From Zygnema cylindricum (taxonomy: Eukaryota; Streptophyta; Zygnematophyceae; Zygnematales; Zygnemataceae), in contig JBBHKE010003409.1 in the NCBI GenBank assembly GCA_037447655.1, positions 64,001-128,000 of the forward strand: a stretch of 64,000 nt of DNA, in the 5' to 3' direction. Of the stretch, positions 9,799-20,785 are shown piece by piece. Position numbers and translations under genes: made by a program. Each line of letters starts with the position of its first letter. Within the stretch, counting starts at the first letter, position 1. The notes under the pieces are model-generated. The model was not told where the DNA came from. It saw only the letters and a program-made list of their open reading frames with translations, and ran no database searches.

Positions 9799-11590
9799 AT
9801 CAGATTTGAGTCAAAAAACTGAGGAGAACTCTGTTTTTCTTGAAAAGGACATGAGTGAGACAGTGATTCAAAGTTCACGGGAGATCCAAGATACAGGAGA
9901 GTTACCTCACATATTTTTATAGACTTCGAGGAGACCGAAGAGGAGGACTCGGAATCATCTTCCATTGATACGGGAGGGAATAAGATAGTAAAGAGAAGCC
10001 CTACTCTTCCCTCTATTCGAGCGTCATAGTTTGAAGGGGGGAGAAGGAGCAGCAAAAAGATACAAGATAAACAGGCTGCTCACAAGGTAGCTAAGCTATC
10101 TCATCTTGATGAGCCTGAGTCATACTTGGATGCAGTGAACAGCCCAAAAAAGTACATAAGATTAGAGCCCTAAATGATGAGATGGCTTCGATCATGGAAG
10201 AAAATACTTGGGAGCTAACGGATTGTCCTCCAGACAGAAAACCTATTGGTTGTAAATGGGTATTTAAACTAAAACTGAACCTAGATAATACCTTTGAAAG
10301 ATATAAGGCTCGCTTGGTAGCAAAGGGGTTCACCCAAAAAGAAGGGATTGACTATGAGGAAAAAATTGCCCCAGTTCTTTGTTTCCCTCGAGTAAGGATT
10401 CTTCTCAGTCTAGCAGTAGTGAAAGACATGGAAATCCATCAGATGGATATTAAGACCGCCTTCCTCAATGGTGAGTTAGAGGAAGAAATCTTTATTAGAC
10501 AACCAAAGGGGGTTTGTGGAGGCTGGGAAGAGAGCAAAGGTTGCAGACTCATAAAGTCCTTATATGGACTTAAGCAGGCTCCTCGACAGTGGAATAAGAA
10601 ACTAGATGAGTTTCTCACTGGTCTTGGATATAACCGGATTAGCTTAGACCATTCTATTTATGTGTTTGAACATGAGGATGGTGTGATCTTTATTGCAATT
10701 TATGTGGATGATGTGTTGGTGTTACGTAAGTCTTTAGAAAAGATCAATAAGTTAAAGAAATGTCTTAGAAGCAGATTTGACATGAAAGATGTAGGGGAGG
10801 CAAGATATATTTTGGGAAATCAAATGGAAAGAGATAGGGAGAAAAGGATCATTAAACTCACTCAGAAAGAAGCAATAGGTAATATGCTTTAGAAATTCCA
10901 GATGGAAAAGGCTAGCAGTTGTACCACTCGCATATACTTGAAAAAAGTAAGTGATGGTAATATAGAAGGAGGAGTGGTGATCTTAGATGATCAGATGAGT
11001 CCAGAGGAGAGAGAGTTTATGAAGTCTATCCCTTATAGACAAGTCGTAGGAAGTTTGATCTATTTTATGAATTGTACCAGTCCAAACATAGCGGCGGCAG
11101 TTAGAGTACTCAATAGGACTCTTAATAATCCTAAAAAGAGAGATTGGGAGGCAGCTAAGAGAGTCATGAGATATGTGGTGGGAACTATAGAGTTATGGTT
11201 GCATGTGGGAGGGGAGCACACTGACATCACTACTTGGAGTGATATCAGTTATGGGGACACACCTATGAGAAGATGCACTTTTGGGTATGTGTTGTATGTG
11301 GGGGAAGGTGTTTGCTGTTCGAGCAGTAAGAAATAAAAGGTGGTAGCTCAGTCTACTATGGAGGCTAAGTACATGGCCTCTTGTTTTGCTGTGAAAGAGT
11401 TGAAGTGGGTCAAGTCCTTGTTGCAAAAACTTGGGTATATAAAGATGGGGGTGCATAAAGAGTTTTGTGATAATCAAGTTGCCATTGCAATTGCAACTAA
11501 TCCAAAACATCATTTCAAAGCTTAGCATATGGACATAAGGTTGAGTTTTGTGAGAGAATAGTTGAGAATAAGATTGTGAATCTTATATAT
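9799..11590 (+). pseudogene. Copia B reverse transcriptase and RNase H (stop-interrupted)
   Basis: From 10182 a 236-aa stretch covers most of the RT: GCKWVFKLKLN, MDIKTAFLNGELEEEIFIRQ, SLYGLKQAPRQWNKKLDEFL and the catalytic IAIYVDDVLVL. A TAG at 10890 separates it from the thumb/connection part (10902-11336). After a TAA the RNase H end follows (STMEAKYMASCFAVKELKWV, EFCDNQVAIAIA). It is in a different frame from the integrase. The enzyme would copy element RNA into DNA in the particle; this copy cannot make it as one protein. Confidence 0.92.
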
Positions 11591-11692
11591 AAATCAGATT
11601 AAGAAATGGTGGCAGATATGATGACTAAACCAGTGCCTTCTCCTAAGTTCAAATATTGTAGAGAAAAGTGTGGACTATAGTTAACGTTAGAC

Positions 11693-11708
11693 TAGAAAAT
11701 AAGGGAAG
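11693..11708 (+). other. Polypurine tract of copia B
   Basis: AGAAAATAAGGGAAG directly precedes the 3' LTR start TGTTGAAATT, the usual place for the RNase H-resistant primer of plus-strand DNA. The same position in A reads AGAAAATAAGGGGAG. Confidence 0.75.
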
Positions 11709-12715
11709 TGTTGAAATTATTAGAATTTTATGATATTTTCTTGGTCTAAATTGTTCAGTACAAATAGGAAAAGAAAAAGGCAGACAATCTGCCTCCACCT
11801 CCTCTCTCTACCCACCATACTTGTTGCAGTAACTGAGGGATAAAGAGGGTGGTTGAGCCATGGCTATCCTAGCTCAGTAGGCAGGACTAAAGAGTGACTT
11901 ATGTCACTCTCAACAAAAGATTGAGTCCAGCATGACTCGAACCTTTGACCGGCAGAGCGCGGCGTAGCCGTTAGCTCTATCCAGTCTGTCGTAGAAGTTC
12001 GTTAAGATACATTAGGTTTGATAAATATTTAAAGAATGTTAAGACCATGAATTCGATTAACGGAATGACGAACGAAAAGATATAAAACTAAGTGTTATAT
12101 AGTGGGAACATTATCTCACACGAAACAAATGAATCAGATATTTGTTTCGACCACCGACATTTAATCTCAAATTTAATTCGACGGCGTATATCACTGGCAA
12201 GAACACGGAATGGTCAATTTGGCGTTTATGGACGTGGCATGACGTGGCACCATGTGGAGGGATAACATTTGGTTGTAAGAATTCCGGGGAACAAAAGGAC
12301 GAGTTAAAAGTGGACAAGCATCCACTCAATGGCCTTGCTGTACACAGGCCGTATAGAAAGTAGATCGGCCATAGTACCTTTTTGTACCCTACAGTTATTT
12401 GATTGGTTCCTACGTCAGTAGATAGGGGTTGTGAGAAGGGTTAAGGACTTAGAGGATTCGGTAGGCAGTGACCTCTCTCCCTTTGAGAGTTTGTATAAAC
12501 TTGGCATCTCTGCCACCTTATAACTAATCGCCTTGTTGGGCGTTTTCATAGATTCTATTTCCTACGGACTCATATTAGTGCACGTTGCAAAGGGGTGCAG
12601 TCAGATTGTCAATTTGTTTGCTTGGGCAGCAATGGTTGCCATTAAATGTTGGTTAGTTAACAATTATCCAGAGGCTTCCTAAATTATGTAGTCCAATCGA
12701 GGACACAGAATTGCA
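11709..12715 (+). repeat. Copia B 3' LTR
   Basis: Starts TGTTGAAATT and ends GAATTGCA, colinear over 1007 bp with the 5' LTR at 6236-7242 but with scattered substitutions, so the insertion is not very recent. Right flank CCATC is the target duplication, and the next bases are A's gag in reverse. It contains the ACGT motif GGCATGACGTGGCACC near 12237. Confidence 0.9.
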
Positions 12716-13295
12716 CCATCTGGCACTCTCCATCTCCATATACAAACAGGAAAGATCATTACAATAGTCTAACATCATTCCCCTTTGTAAGTATTATTTC
12801 CCAACTTTTGCTCTACCAACTGGAGCTCCTCAATCGTACCAGCTCTATAGATCTCTATTTAACTCACCCACAACTCCGCGGCCTTGTAAATGTGAAGATG
12901 GGAAGTTTTCAAAGCTTGAGTGAGGTGTCTCCAAATGAAGTTATTGACACCCATGTTTGTGTCTTCCCACAATTGAGTGTCGGTCTCCACGGTCTTCACG
13001 GTCCCCGCTCCGGGTGTCGTGGAAATATAAGTAATAGGAGTAATAGGTGTTTCCTTTTCTTTCCCCTTTTCGGACACACTGATGTCCCCATCATCTGCCT
13101 CTTCTGTTGCAACAGATGTTGCTACAAAAATCTTATTCCACCAAACCTGGTGGGATTCGCTGAGGTGGACGTTTCACTTGTCCACTAACAATACCCCAGT
13201 ATCGTTTTTCACACAAAGCCCTTGTCATCATGGCTTCCCAATAGATAAACCTTGATCAATTGAAGATGGGCACCCTAGAGGGTGGGCCCATAACT
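12716..13295 (-). pseudogene. Copia A gag N-terminal half
   Basis: Read on the minus strand it is colinear with B's gag start: PPEG-like context, then KGKEKETPITPITYISTTPG, QLWEDTNMGVNNFIWRHLTQ and HIYKAAELWVS. Stops are present. It is cut off at 12716 by B; the other half is at 5823-6235. Its final bases, TTTGTATATGGAGATGGAGA on the minus strand, are the site copied into B at 7790-7825. Confidence 0.86.
13281..13295 (-). other. Primer-binding site for half initiator tRNA-Met (copia A)
   Basis: The minus strand reads AGTTATGGGCCCACC directly after the LTR end TTGCA, identical to B's site at 7243. The identity in two diverged copies supports function. Confidence 0.75.
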
Positions 13296-14301
13296 TGCAA
13301 TTTTGTGTCCTCCATTGGACTACAGAATTTGGGAAGTTTCTAGATAGTTGTTAACTAACCCACTTTCAATGGCAACCACTTCTTCCCAAGCAAACCACTT
13401 CACAATCTGACTGCACCCTTGTGGAGTTTGGACTCCCTTGAGTTCATAGGAAAAAGAATCTCTGAAAATGCCCAACTAGGCGATTAGTTATAAGGTGGCA
13501 AAGATGCCAAGTTTATACAAACTCTCAAAGGGAGAGAGGTCACTGCCTACCAAATTATATAAGTCCCAAACCCCTCTCACAACCACTATCTACTGACGTA
13601 CGAACCAACCAAATAACTGAAGGGTACAAAAAGGTACCACGGCCATTGTACTTTCTGTATGGCATTTGTACGGCAAGGCCATTAAATCGACGCGTGTCCA
13701 CTTTTTTCTCGTCCTTATGTTCCCCAAAATTCGTGCAACCAAATGTTATCCCTCCACGTGGCGCCACGTCATGCCAAATCAATAAACGCCAAAGTGACCA
13801 TTCCGCATTCTGGGCAGTGATATACGCCGTCGAATTAAATCCGTGATTAAATGTCGGCCGTCGAAATAAATATCCGATTCATTTGTTTTGTGCGAGATAA
13901 TGTTTGTACTATATAACACTTAGTTTTATGTCATTTCGTTGTCATTCCGTTAATCGAATTCATGGTCTTAACATTCTTTAAATATTCATCAAACCTAATG
14001 TATCCTAACGGACTTCTACCAAAAATTGGATAGAGCTAACGGCTACGATGCACTCTGTCGGTCAGAGGTTCGAGTCCTGTCGGACTCAATCTTTTGTTGA
14101 GAGTGACATTAGTCACCCCTTAGTCTTGCATGCTGAGCTAGAACAGCCATGGCTCAACCACCCTCTCTATCCCTTAGTGACTACAACTAGTATGGTGGGT
14201 AGAGAGAGGAGGTGGAGGTAGGCTGCCTGCCTTTTTCTTTTCCTATTTATACTAAACAATTTAGACCAAGAAAATATCATAAAAATCTAATAATTTCAAC
14301 A
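13296..14301 (-). repeat. Copia A 5' LTR
   Basis: On the minus strand it starts TGTTGAAATTATTAGATTTT at 14301 and ends TTGCA at 13296, a length within 1 bp of B's LTRs. The plus strand carries a perfect RNA polymerase III B-box, GGTTCGAGTCC (14067-14077), followed by a short hairpin-like GTCGGACTC, and the ACGT motif CCACGTGGCGCCACGTCATG near 13755. Outside it (14302 on) is non-LTR sequence. Confidence 0.9.
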
Positions 14302-14902
14302 ATGGGAGGGTGTTGTTGTACATGCAAGGTTGACAAATAATCTTATGGAAGGGATTGCAAATGAGAGAGAGATTCACTCTAGGGGTTTAGTAGGAGAGGT
14401 GTAATGGGCTCAACTGAGGCGCCCAATCGAGGTCGCACATGATCGGAAGAAGAGGGAGACCGTGATAACGACGCACACCGCTTTTGAGAAGCCATGTAGA
14501 ACTTGATACTGAGCCGAAGAAAATAATAATTGAAAACTCCAACAGGAGGCCACTCCACAAAAGGCGACTAGTAACCAAGGGACAAGCCAAATCCGGTTTG
14601 GGATTGGGCGCGCTGGGTGGAAGGGTAAAATTCGCATGGAAATCTCCCTTTGGTGGGCCCGGGTAGGTATAATAAAAAGTGAAATAAAACAGGCTCTTCG
14701 TGTGATAGAAGAAATGTAGTCAAAAAAACTTGCGGCCGACTGCACGCTAAAGTTAGCGCCGGATACACAAGGAGATGGTTGGAAAACGTTAGTAGGAAGC
14801 CATGGCCGAAGCGTTCGTGTTGTCGGCAAAAAGGTAATTCTCCGAAATACTTGGTATTTTTAACGAAAGAAGGCAAGAATTGCAAAAATCCATGATGTCT
14901 AA
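14302..14902. repeat. Host flank with first unit of a degenerate ~0.3-kb tandem repeat
   Basis: About 14751-14826 (GCGCCGGATACACAAGG then GAAGCCATGGCCGAAGCG) matches two similar segments at about 16395-16470 and 16698-16780. The units are therefore remnants of a tandem repeat into which the LTR at 14903 inserted. No coding evidence is seen; short ORFs here are not conserved between units. Confidence 0.6.
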
Positions 14903-16206
14903 TGTTGAAATTTATGTATTTTCTAGGTCTGTATTGGAAAAATAAATAGAGGAAGTCAGCAAAGGCAACATGCTTTTCGCTCAACTCTCTCCGGTCCCCA
15001 TTTTTGTTCCAGTCACTGAAGACCAGAGAGAGAGCTAGAGCCATGGCTGTCTAAAGAGGATAGGCTAATTCGTAATTTGTACCAAAATGTGTATGCCGAG
15101 AGCAAGAGCCATGGCTGCCTAAAGAGGATAGGCTAATTCGTAATTTGTACCAAAATGTGTATGCCGGATCCAGGTTTTGGTCTTGGCACCTACATCCTAT
15201 AATAGACGTTAGCTTTAGCCTATAGCTTAGAGTCAACGATGGCATTTGAGGGGTACAATAGGTATTTATAAGTGTAAAAGTAGAGAGTTCTAACAAACTA
15301 ACAAATAACCAAAAACTGCTCTATATCAGATTTGATACATGGTCTGTGGTTACATTTGTAGAGGTAAGCCTTAACCAATAAGGCGTTGACGAAAAGATAC
15401 ACGCGACGGGTTTCAAAGATGTCTAAACGTTAACTTATTAGCTAATTAACGACAGACTAACGAAAAAGAGCAATTCATGCATGTACGCGAATCTGAACCG
15501 TGTAAAATATGTTTTGATCGACCGGCCGCCATTCTAGCCGCCACGCGAAGTGAGCTTTTGGCGGCATTTGGAGATAGCGTCACGCGGTGCCACGTGGCGC
15601 CACATTATTTGATACCGGAGAAGATGGGAGGAGGAACCATGACTCCCGATTTCACAGGTGTCACCTTGAAGACCATGTCGTACAATGGCCGTACAATAAG
15701 TACATCTCCTATTGTACCTTCTTGTACTATATAGTGTTCCTATTGGACTAGGGTTTAGTAGTAGGTAGTCGTGAGTAGGCAGACCAAGACTTAGTGATAT
15801 TTAGGTACCTCTCTCTAACAGAGCTTGTAACTATAAATGTCAACTTTGACCAGCCATAATTTAATGCTCGGGTGAGCAAATTCAGTGATTCTTTTTGCTG
15901 CGGACTCAAGGGAGTCCAATCTACACAGGGGTGTAGTCGGTCAGAGTCTTTGCGTGCCAGGGTGGCACTTATTTAGTGGGAAAGTCAAATTGGGGAATAT
16001 TGTCCAAAACACATATTCAAGCTTTGCATTCTGTGGTGGAACTGAGCACACAGAAGGTCTTCTCTTCACAGGGGTGAAGGTGTATTAGGGTTCTTATTGT
16101 CAAGGGATCATTGATTTGGGTTTATATCAACTTGGAGTCGGCACTATCTAGATTAGCTTCTTTTGGATCTGCGAATTCTGTGGGCAATGGAGCCCATAGA
16201 ATTTCA
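14903..16206 (+). mobile_element. Solo LTR of family LTR2 with target duplication TCTAA
   Basis: The 1304-bp segment begins TGTTGAAATTTATG and ends CATAGAATTTCA, with perfect TCTAA on both sides (14898-14902, 16207-16211). No internal region is present. It contains an internal ~66-bp tandem duplication (about 15034-15165, GCCATGGCTGYCTAAAGAGG). Its start and end resemble the copia A/B LTRs, and the last 20 bp again include an ATGGA, implying a related gag start in the LTR. Its right end matches 1-345. ACGT motif GTGCCACGTGGCGCCAC near 15587. Confidence 0.92.
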
Positions 16207-16800
16207 TCTAACGAATGGCACGGCAAATTGGGTGTTAAAGTTGGTAGGAGACGTCCACAAAGGGAAAAAAAGGAAATCAATCGAAATTGGCAGAGGCGAT
16301 TATGAAAAAACAAGAGATCGGATGGAGCCGATTTGCCCACGAATAAAATGGTCCTTGAATATAATTTATGTAGAGTACCTCCACGCCAAATTTGGCGCCG
16401 GATACTCGAAGAGAATGTCAAAAAACCTTAAGAGGAAACCATGGCCGAAGCTTCTAGAAAGGTGTCGGCTTAATGTAATTCCCTCCAATACGAGCCAATC
16501 TTACGTAATCTTGATGGTTGACTAATATTACGCCAAATTGGGCGGCCAAGATGGTAAGAGATGGTCACAAAAGGTAAGAAGGAAATCGGCATAAACTGGC
16601 AAACTCGATTAAAATAAAATGAGAGAGTGGATGGAGGTGATTTTTCCACCAATAGAAAGGTTTTTGAAAATACGTTCTTTTAAGTACCCGTAGGCCAAAT
16701 TTGACAGTGGATACATGTAGAGTCGGCCAAAAAACCCTAGCAAGAAGCCATGGCCGAAGCTTTTGGAAGGCCGCCGGCGAAGTGGATGGACCAACCCTTG
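16207..16800. repeat. Two more units of the degenerate ~305-bp tandem repeat
   Basis: About 16212-16480 and 16525-16790 align with each other: CACAAAAGG/AAGGAAATC, AATTGGCAGA/AAACTGGCAA, CCACGCCAAATTTG/CGTAGGCCAAATTTG, then CCATGGCCGAAGCTT in both. They continue the repeat at 14751-14826. No protein similarity was recognised. Confidence 0.6.
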
Positions 16801-16975
16801 AACTGAATAGAATACTGAATAGACTTTTCTAAAAGCGCGATCGTAATATCGTTTTTTTTAAGTTTGTCTAAAAATTATATTGAAAACGTGGTGCTAAGGG
16901 GATTGCTTATAAAAATCCTTGGTCAGTATCAGTAAATATTTCAAAATAAAAGATTTTCGAAAAACATTGTGTGAA

Positions 16976-17487
16976 GGGTGCGTCTCCATGTGCCAAAGTA
17001 AGGGTTTTTTTGTGTCGTTTTCCTTTTAAACTGAGCACCGTACCGCGTAAGTTTCAAACGTACAAAAAAATAGAAACAAAGAGAAGTACATTTTGCGTCA
17101 TCATCGAATTTAGGATGTATTACATGTTGTCGTCTTGTGTTCTTCGACCCACGGCCACTACAAAAAACATCATCTTCAAACTTTTCTTTAAAACACATGC
17201 GCGATGTGTTTTAAAACAAAGTATCTTCGCTAAACAAATTATAACACGTATTCGCAAGTGTAGAATTTAAAAAAAAAATCTAATGAATTCAAGCAACGAC
17301 GAAAAGTACACAATTCGCTATGTTTTGTCCGTTTGCGTCCATCAAAGTACACAATTTGTTTCGTTTTGTCAGGTTTCGTTCAGTACGATTTTTTTCATTT
17401 CAGGGGATCTGAAGATTCCGATGCCATTTCACGAAAACGTGAGAAATCTCTGAGGGCGCCACGTCAACTCCCACTCGCCGCCTCTTA
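16976..17487. mobile_element. Truncated copy of the E-type TIR element
   Basis: Starts GGGTGCGTCTCCATGTGCCA, the terminal repeat of the element at 17488-18267, and follows it for ~450 bp (AAGTACATTTTGCGTCATC, TTCGCTATGTTTTGTCCGTT, CCGATGCCATTTCACG). It ends at the next copy and its other end is missing. Confidence 0.7.
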
Positions 17488-18267
17488 GGGTGCGTCTCTG
17501 TGTGCTTAAGTAAGGGTTTTTTTCTGTCGTTTTCCTGTAAAACTTAGAGCCGTACCGCGTAAGTTTCAACCGTACAATAAAATATAAAAAAAGAGAAGTA
17601 CATTTTGCGTCATCGTCGAATTTAAAATGTACTACATGTTGTCGTCTTGTGTTTTTCGACCCACTTCGACGACAAAAAATGTCATCTTCAACCTTATCTT
17701 TAAAATACAGGGCCGATGTGTTTTAAAATTAGGGATTTTCGATAAACAAATAGGAACACGTATTTGCACGTGTATTGTTTTGTTCAAAAACTTCAAACGA
17801 ATTCAAGCGACGTGGAAGTGTACACGATTCGCTATGTTTTGTCCGTTTTTGTCTAATACGACAAAGAGAAGTACACAGTTTGTTTTGTTTTGTCCGTTTC
17901 CATCCGGTACGGATTTGTTTTTTGCAGGGCTCTCAAGGTTCCGATGCCATTTCACGTCGAGCCGACAATAGACGCAAAGTCAAAACGCATCTTCTTCAAC
18001 CGTGAAACGGCACAGGCTGGAGGGCGGTAGGTCTACAATGTCACGAAAAGTCACGCGACGTCACAAGCAGTTACGAAAAATAACGTGCGTCATCACAGAT
18101 TGTAGACGTTGACAGCCGTCACGGGCATTGTCGACGTATACAATCGTCACGCCCTTAAGTGACAATTTCGTTTGGTACACATAGGGACACCCGAAATCCG
18201 GGTCCGCCGGATCTGCGCTAAAAAACAAAAAAAAATCTCTAAGTTTGAAGTACATAGAGACGCACCC
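17488..18267. mobile_element. E-type non-autonomous TIR element, 780 bp (copy 2)
   Basis: Ends are inverted repeats: GGGTGCGTCTCTGTGTGC at the left and, read in reverse, GGGTGCGTCTCTATGTAC at the right. An equally long copy lies in inverted orientation at 45533-46312, where TTA duplications are clear; here the left flank is TTA and the right TCA. A TTA duplication with GGG-starting ends fits PIF/Harbinger-type MITEs. A ~65-codon reading frame (18061-18255 minus, YFKLRDFFLFFSADP) is conserved in the other copy but follows from DNA identity and spans the TIR, so coding is doubtful. Confidence 0.75.
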
Positions 18268-18270
18268 TCA

Positions 18271-18390
18271 CAAACAATTATGCGACGTCACAAACAATTT
18301 GGAACAATCCGGTGAGTCATCACAGATTGTAGACGTTGGCAGCCGTCACGGGCATTGTCAGGTATACAATCATCACACCCGGAATTAAGG
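18271..18390. mobile_element. Fragment of an E-type element
   Basis: ATTATGCGACGTCACAAAC followed by TCACAGATTGTAGACGTTGG repeats the sequence at about 18055-18160 in diverged form. It is an end fragment of a third copy in this cluster. Confidence 0.6.
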
Positions 18391-19978
18391 TCTCGAATGT
18401 TCCCAAAGCAAACATTATAGATCTACTGTGAAGAGTGCACGATTTCCATCTACGGTCCAAAACACTTTAGCCGTCGAAAATTGACGTGACATTCGAAACC
18501 TCTTCTCAAGCGTGTGAGGTTGTTAAAACCCCAAAACTCTGGAATGGTCAGTGCTTTAATTCAACTGTTCAACGGTACGATTTGCTGTCCTATTAAAACG
18601 GGAAATGCTGTACTGAAGGACCGGCAAAATTTTATCTGCGGGCAGGAAATGCCAGACTGACCGTTCGAATTCCAGACTGTCACTTCCTCCAATGATATTC
18701 TGTGACGCGGACGGCCGTCAGCTCAGCTCGTCAGGAGAGATTTCCATGGGAACATGTTTAATATGTTATATTGTCCTATCTGTTAGCCTCTACAGTACAT
18801 TACTGTAGCAAAGCGTGAATATGTGAATTAAAACTTAAAAGGTTTAAGTTTTCCGGCGGAACGCTCTAGCTTTTACCATTCCGTACAGCCCTACAGGTAA
18901 CACATTGAAATATGCTCCAATGAAAATATTTATCCTCATAGTTTTCAACACCTGTCCAATAATTGACGGCTTCCTAGAGGACGGGATATTTCTCAAGACA
19001 TCTTGAAGAGTGATCTGAGCCGTCCGATAGCATTTGCCGATTGGGATCCATCCATATCTTTGGACGCCAGAAGATCCGCTCGCACGAGTCAAACTTTTGT
19101 AGAAGTATCAAGTCCTGGAAATATATGGACAAATCGTGTGGAAGACAAATATCCACGTGTAATATTATCACGGGTTGCTTCGCATTGCAAGTGACTTTGT
19201 CAGCCGACGACTTTCAAATATTTGCAGTGCAATTTTCGTACCGTGTATTATCGCACAGAGCGGCGCACGAGGAACTGTCGTACGCAAACAAATGTCAAAA
19301 CTCTAACGGTCTAAAAAGATAATTGTAGACGATTTTTAGCAGCTGTCATAAATGCTAGTAAAAGATAAACGTCTAATGATATTAGACGGAAACCGCTAAC
19401 GGCCAATTTGACGACCAGGTTGTGGCCGTTGGCGGCAAGGAGAAAGCGAATCGACTTAGCGGGCTCATTGGCTCATTGGCTCATTAGGTGGATATCTGTC
19501 CGTACCGAATCTTTCTCTGTCCGCAGTCGTTGAAAAATCTTTCATGCGTCGTACGGTGGTATGGCTTGAAAAATGACGCTAACGCATTTTATTGCCGTCA
19601 GTTCTTCATTTGAACGGCTAGAGATGGCGTTATCGTCATTATGATGAAACCTGCTGTTGTGTTTAAACGTTGGAAACCATAAATTAAACGGTAAAACAAC
19701 GTCTAAACGTTGAGTGTATGTGTTTTTTTTCGCTTTTCTCTAAGTTATAGTTATTCATATCTTTATGAATTCCGTCTATTGGTACCGTACTCAAGTACGG
19801 ATTATAGTACGAAAACTCAAAAAGGTAAAACGAAATCCAAAATTTAAAAACGTAGCATAACGACACGTCTAAACGTAAACACTTTTTAAACGCCGGAGCG
19901 CAACACAAGAAACGGTCCCAATAAATCCGACAGAGTTTTTGCCAGCAACTGTGATTTGTCTTTTTTGATATGTTCAAT
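18391..19978. other. Intergenic, no gene recognised
   Basis: Both strands were read for exons with plausible splice signals and known motifs and none was found. Mixed-composition DNA with scattered AGACGTT-type words similar to the E elements and a triplicated GGCTCATT near 19463-19487. Confidence 0.5.
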
Positions 19979-20185
19979 CACGTGGCAAACGTTTACAAAA
20001 TTATGTCGCGGAGACTATGTCATTTGTCTTTCTGACTTTTGGTCTTGGCACGTGTCTAATTCTAAGACGCTCAGATATTTAGGAGCTCCCACGCTCGAGA
20101 TTTCGATTCCATAGATCCAATTCAAAGTACGCACGGAAACTATCTAATCACAGAAGGGCCAAATATCCTTCACGTGTCACACGTG
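19979..20185. promoter_or_regulatory. Four CACGTG G-boxes upstream of the PYL-like gene
   Basis: CACGTG occurs at 19979-19984 (in TCACGTGGCA, also a perfect ABRE core ACGTGGC), 20049-20054, 20171-20176 and 20180-20185, 600-810 bp upstream of the PYL-like start codon. In plants these bind bZIP and bHLH factors, including ABA-responsive ABF/AREB proteins. Density is far above the ~1 in 4 kb chance expectation. Function is inferred. Confidence 0.5.
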
Positions 20186-20530
20186 TAATGGAAACTGTCG
20201 CTGAGCACGTTTGTTTTTATGCGTTTGTCCCTTTCGCTGATCCATCCTGTTACCCCTTGCAGACATCGACTTATTAGTCAGATCTCTCCATCTGGCAGTT
20301 TCTCATCAAGTCGTACATATTTTTGCTAGGCACATGGGCCAATGGAATAGGCGGGTTGTTACAGATCGTTACAAAAAGTGGACTCTGGATCCACTTCATG
20401 CTGCCTGGATATAAACTCGAAGCCAACGTACCTCCAGCAACTGTACCTTCGCTTGTAAAGTTTTCAGCAAGATTTTTTGCTGCTGCAGCCTGGCTGGCAA
20501 TTGAGACTGAATCCAGAACCGTTAGATCCA

Positions 20531-20619
20531 GGATTGCTGGAAGATTGCCGCAGGATTGCTGCAGGATTGCTGCAGGATTGCTGCAGGATTGCTACAGGAT
20601 TGCTGCAGGATTGCTGCAA
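20531..20619. repeat. 11-bp minisatellite GGATTGCTGCA
   Basis: About eight tandem copies, with variants (GGATTGCTGGA, AGATTGCCGCA, GGATTGCTACA). It lies ~170 bp upstream of the PYL-like ATG, in its promoter or 5' leader. Confidence 0.85.
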
Positions 20620-20785
20620 TATTATATAATTGAAATCTCTCCACTTTGAAATCACTTGCAAGAAGTGACATCATACTGCTGTCTACCAGAACTTCCGTAT
20701 TGTCAAGTATAGCAAGGAAAAGATCTAAAAAAGCTTCTGCAGGAAAGGAAATAAGGAAGTTTCATTTAAGTTTTATTTTTAAGTT

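Larger units (their letters stand above)
6236..12715 (+). mobile_element. Copia element B, complete but degenerate, inserted into copia A gag
   Basis: Two same-orientation 1007-bp LTRs (6236-7242, 11709-12715) flank gag, protease, integrase, RT and RNase H in copia order. Flanking 5-mers CCATT (6231-6235) and CCATC (12716-12720) are a target duplication with one mismatch. Coding pieces are mostly in one frame with point stops (for example TAG at 8971 and TAA after 9226), with one shift between integrase and RT. It lies in the opposite orientation to A, so the A/B pair creates long inverted LTR repeats (11709-12715 against 13296-14301). Confidence 0.92.
1203..14301 (-). mobile_element. Copia element A, full span, interrupted by nested insertions
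   Basis: Read on the minus strand the order is 5' LTR (14301-13296), gag start (13295-12716), [copia B 12715-6236], gag end (6235-5823), protease and integrase, reverse transcriptase, RNase H interrupted by a solo LTR (2882-1919), and a truncated 3' LTR (1501-1203). Gag sequence on the two sides of B joins smoothly: the half at 12716 ends in ...GAGAGTGCCAGATGG and the half at 6235 continues with ATATTTACAATGAAAATG, as the uninterrupted sibling reads. The order protease-integrase-RT-RNase H is the Ty1/copia order. Multiple stops and shifts make A non-autonomous. Confidence 0.88.

Noticed and set aside
11709-14301. Single element with inverted LTRs (auto-integration product)
   Set aside because: The gag halves and target duplication show it is simply B's 3' LTR beside A's 5' end in opposite orientation.
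18061-18255. Small conserved protein YFKLRDFFLFFSADP in E elements
   Set aside because: It is conserved only as far as the DNA repeat is, starts in the terminal inverted repeat, and differences between copies show no codon-position bias that I can see.
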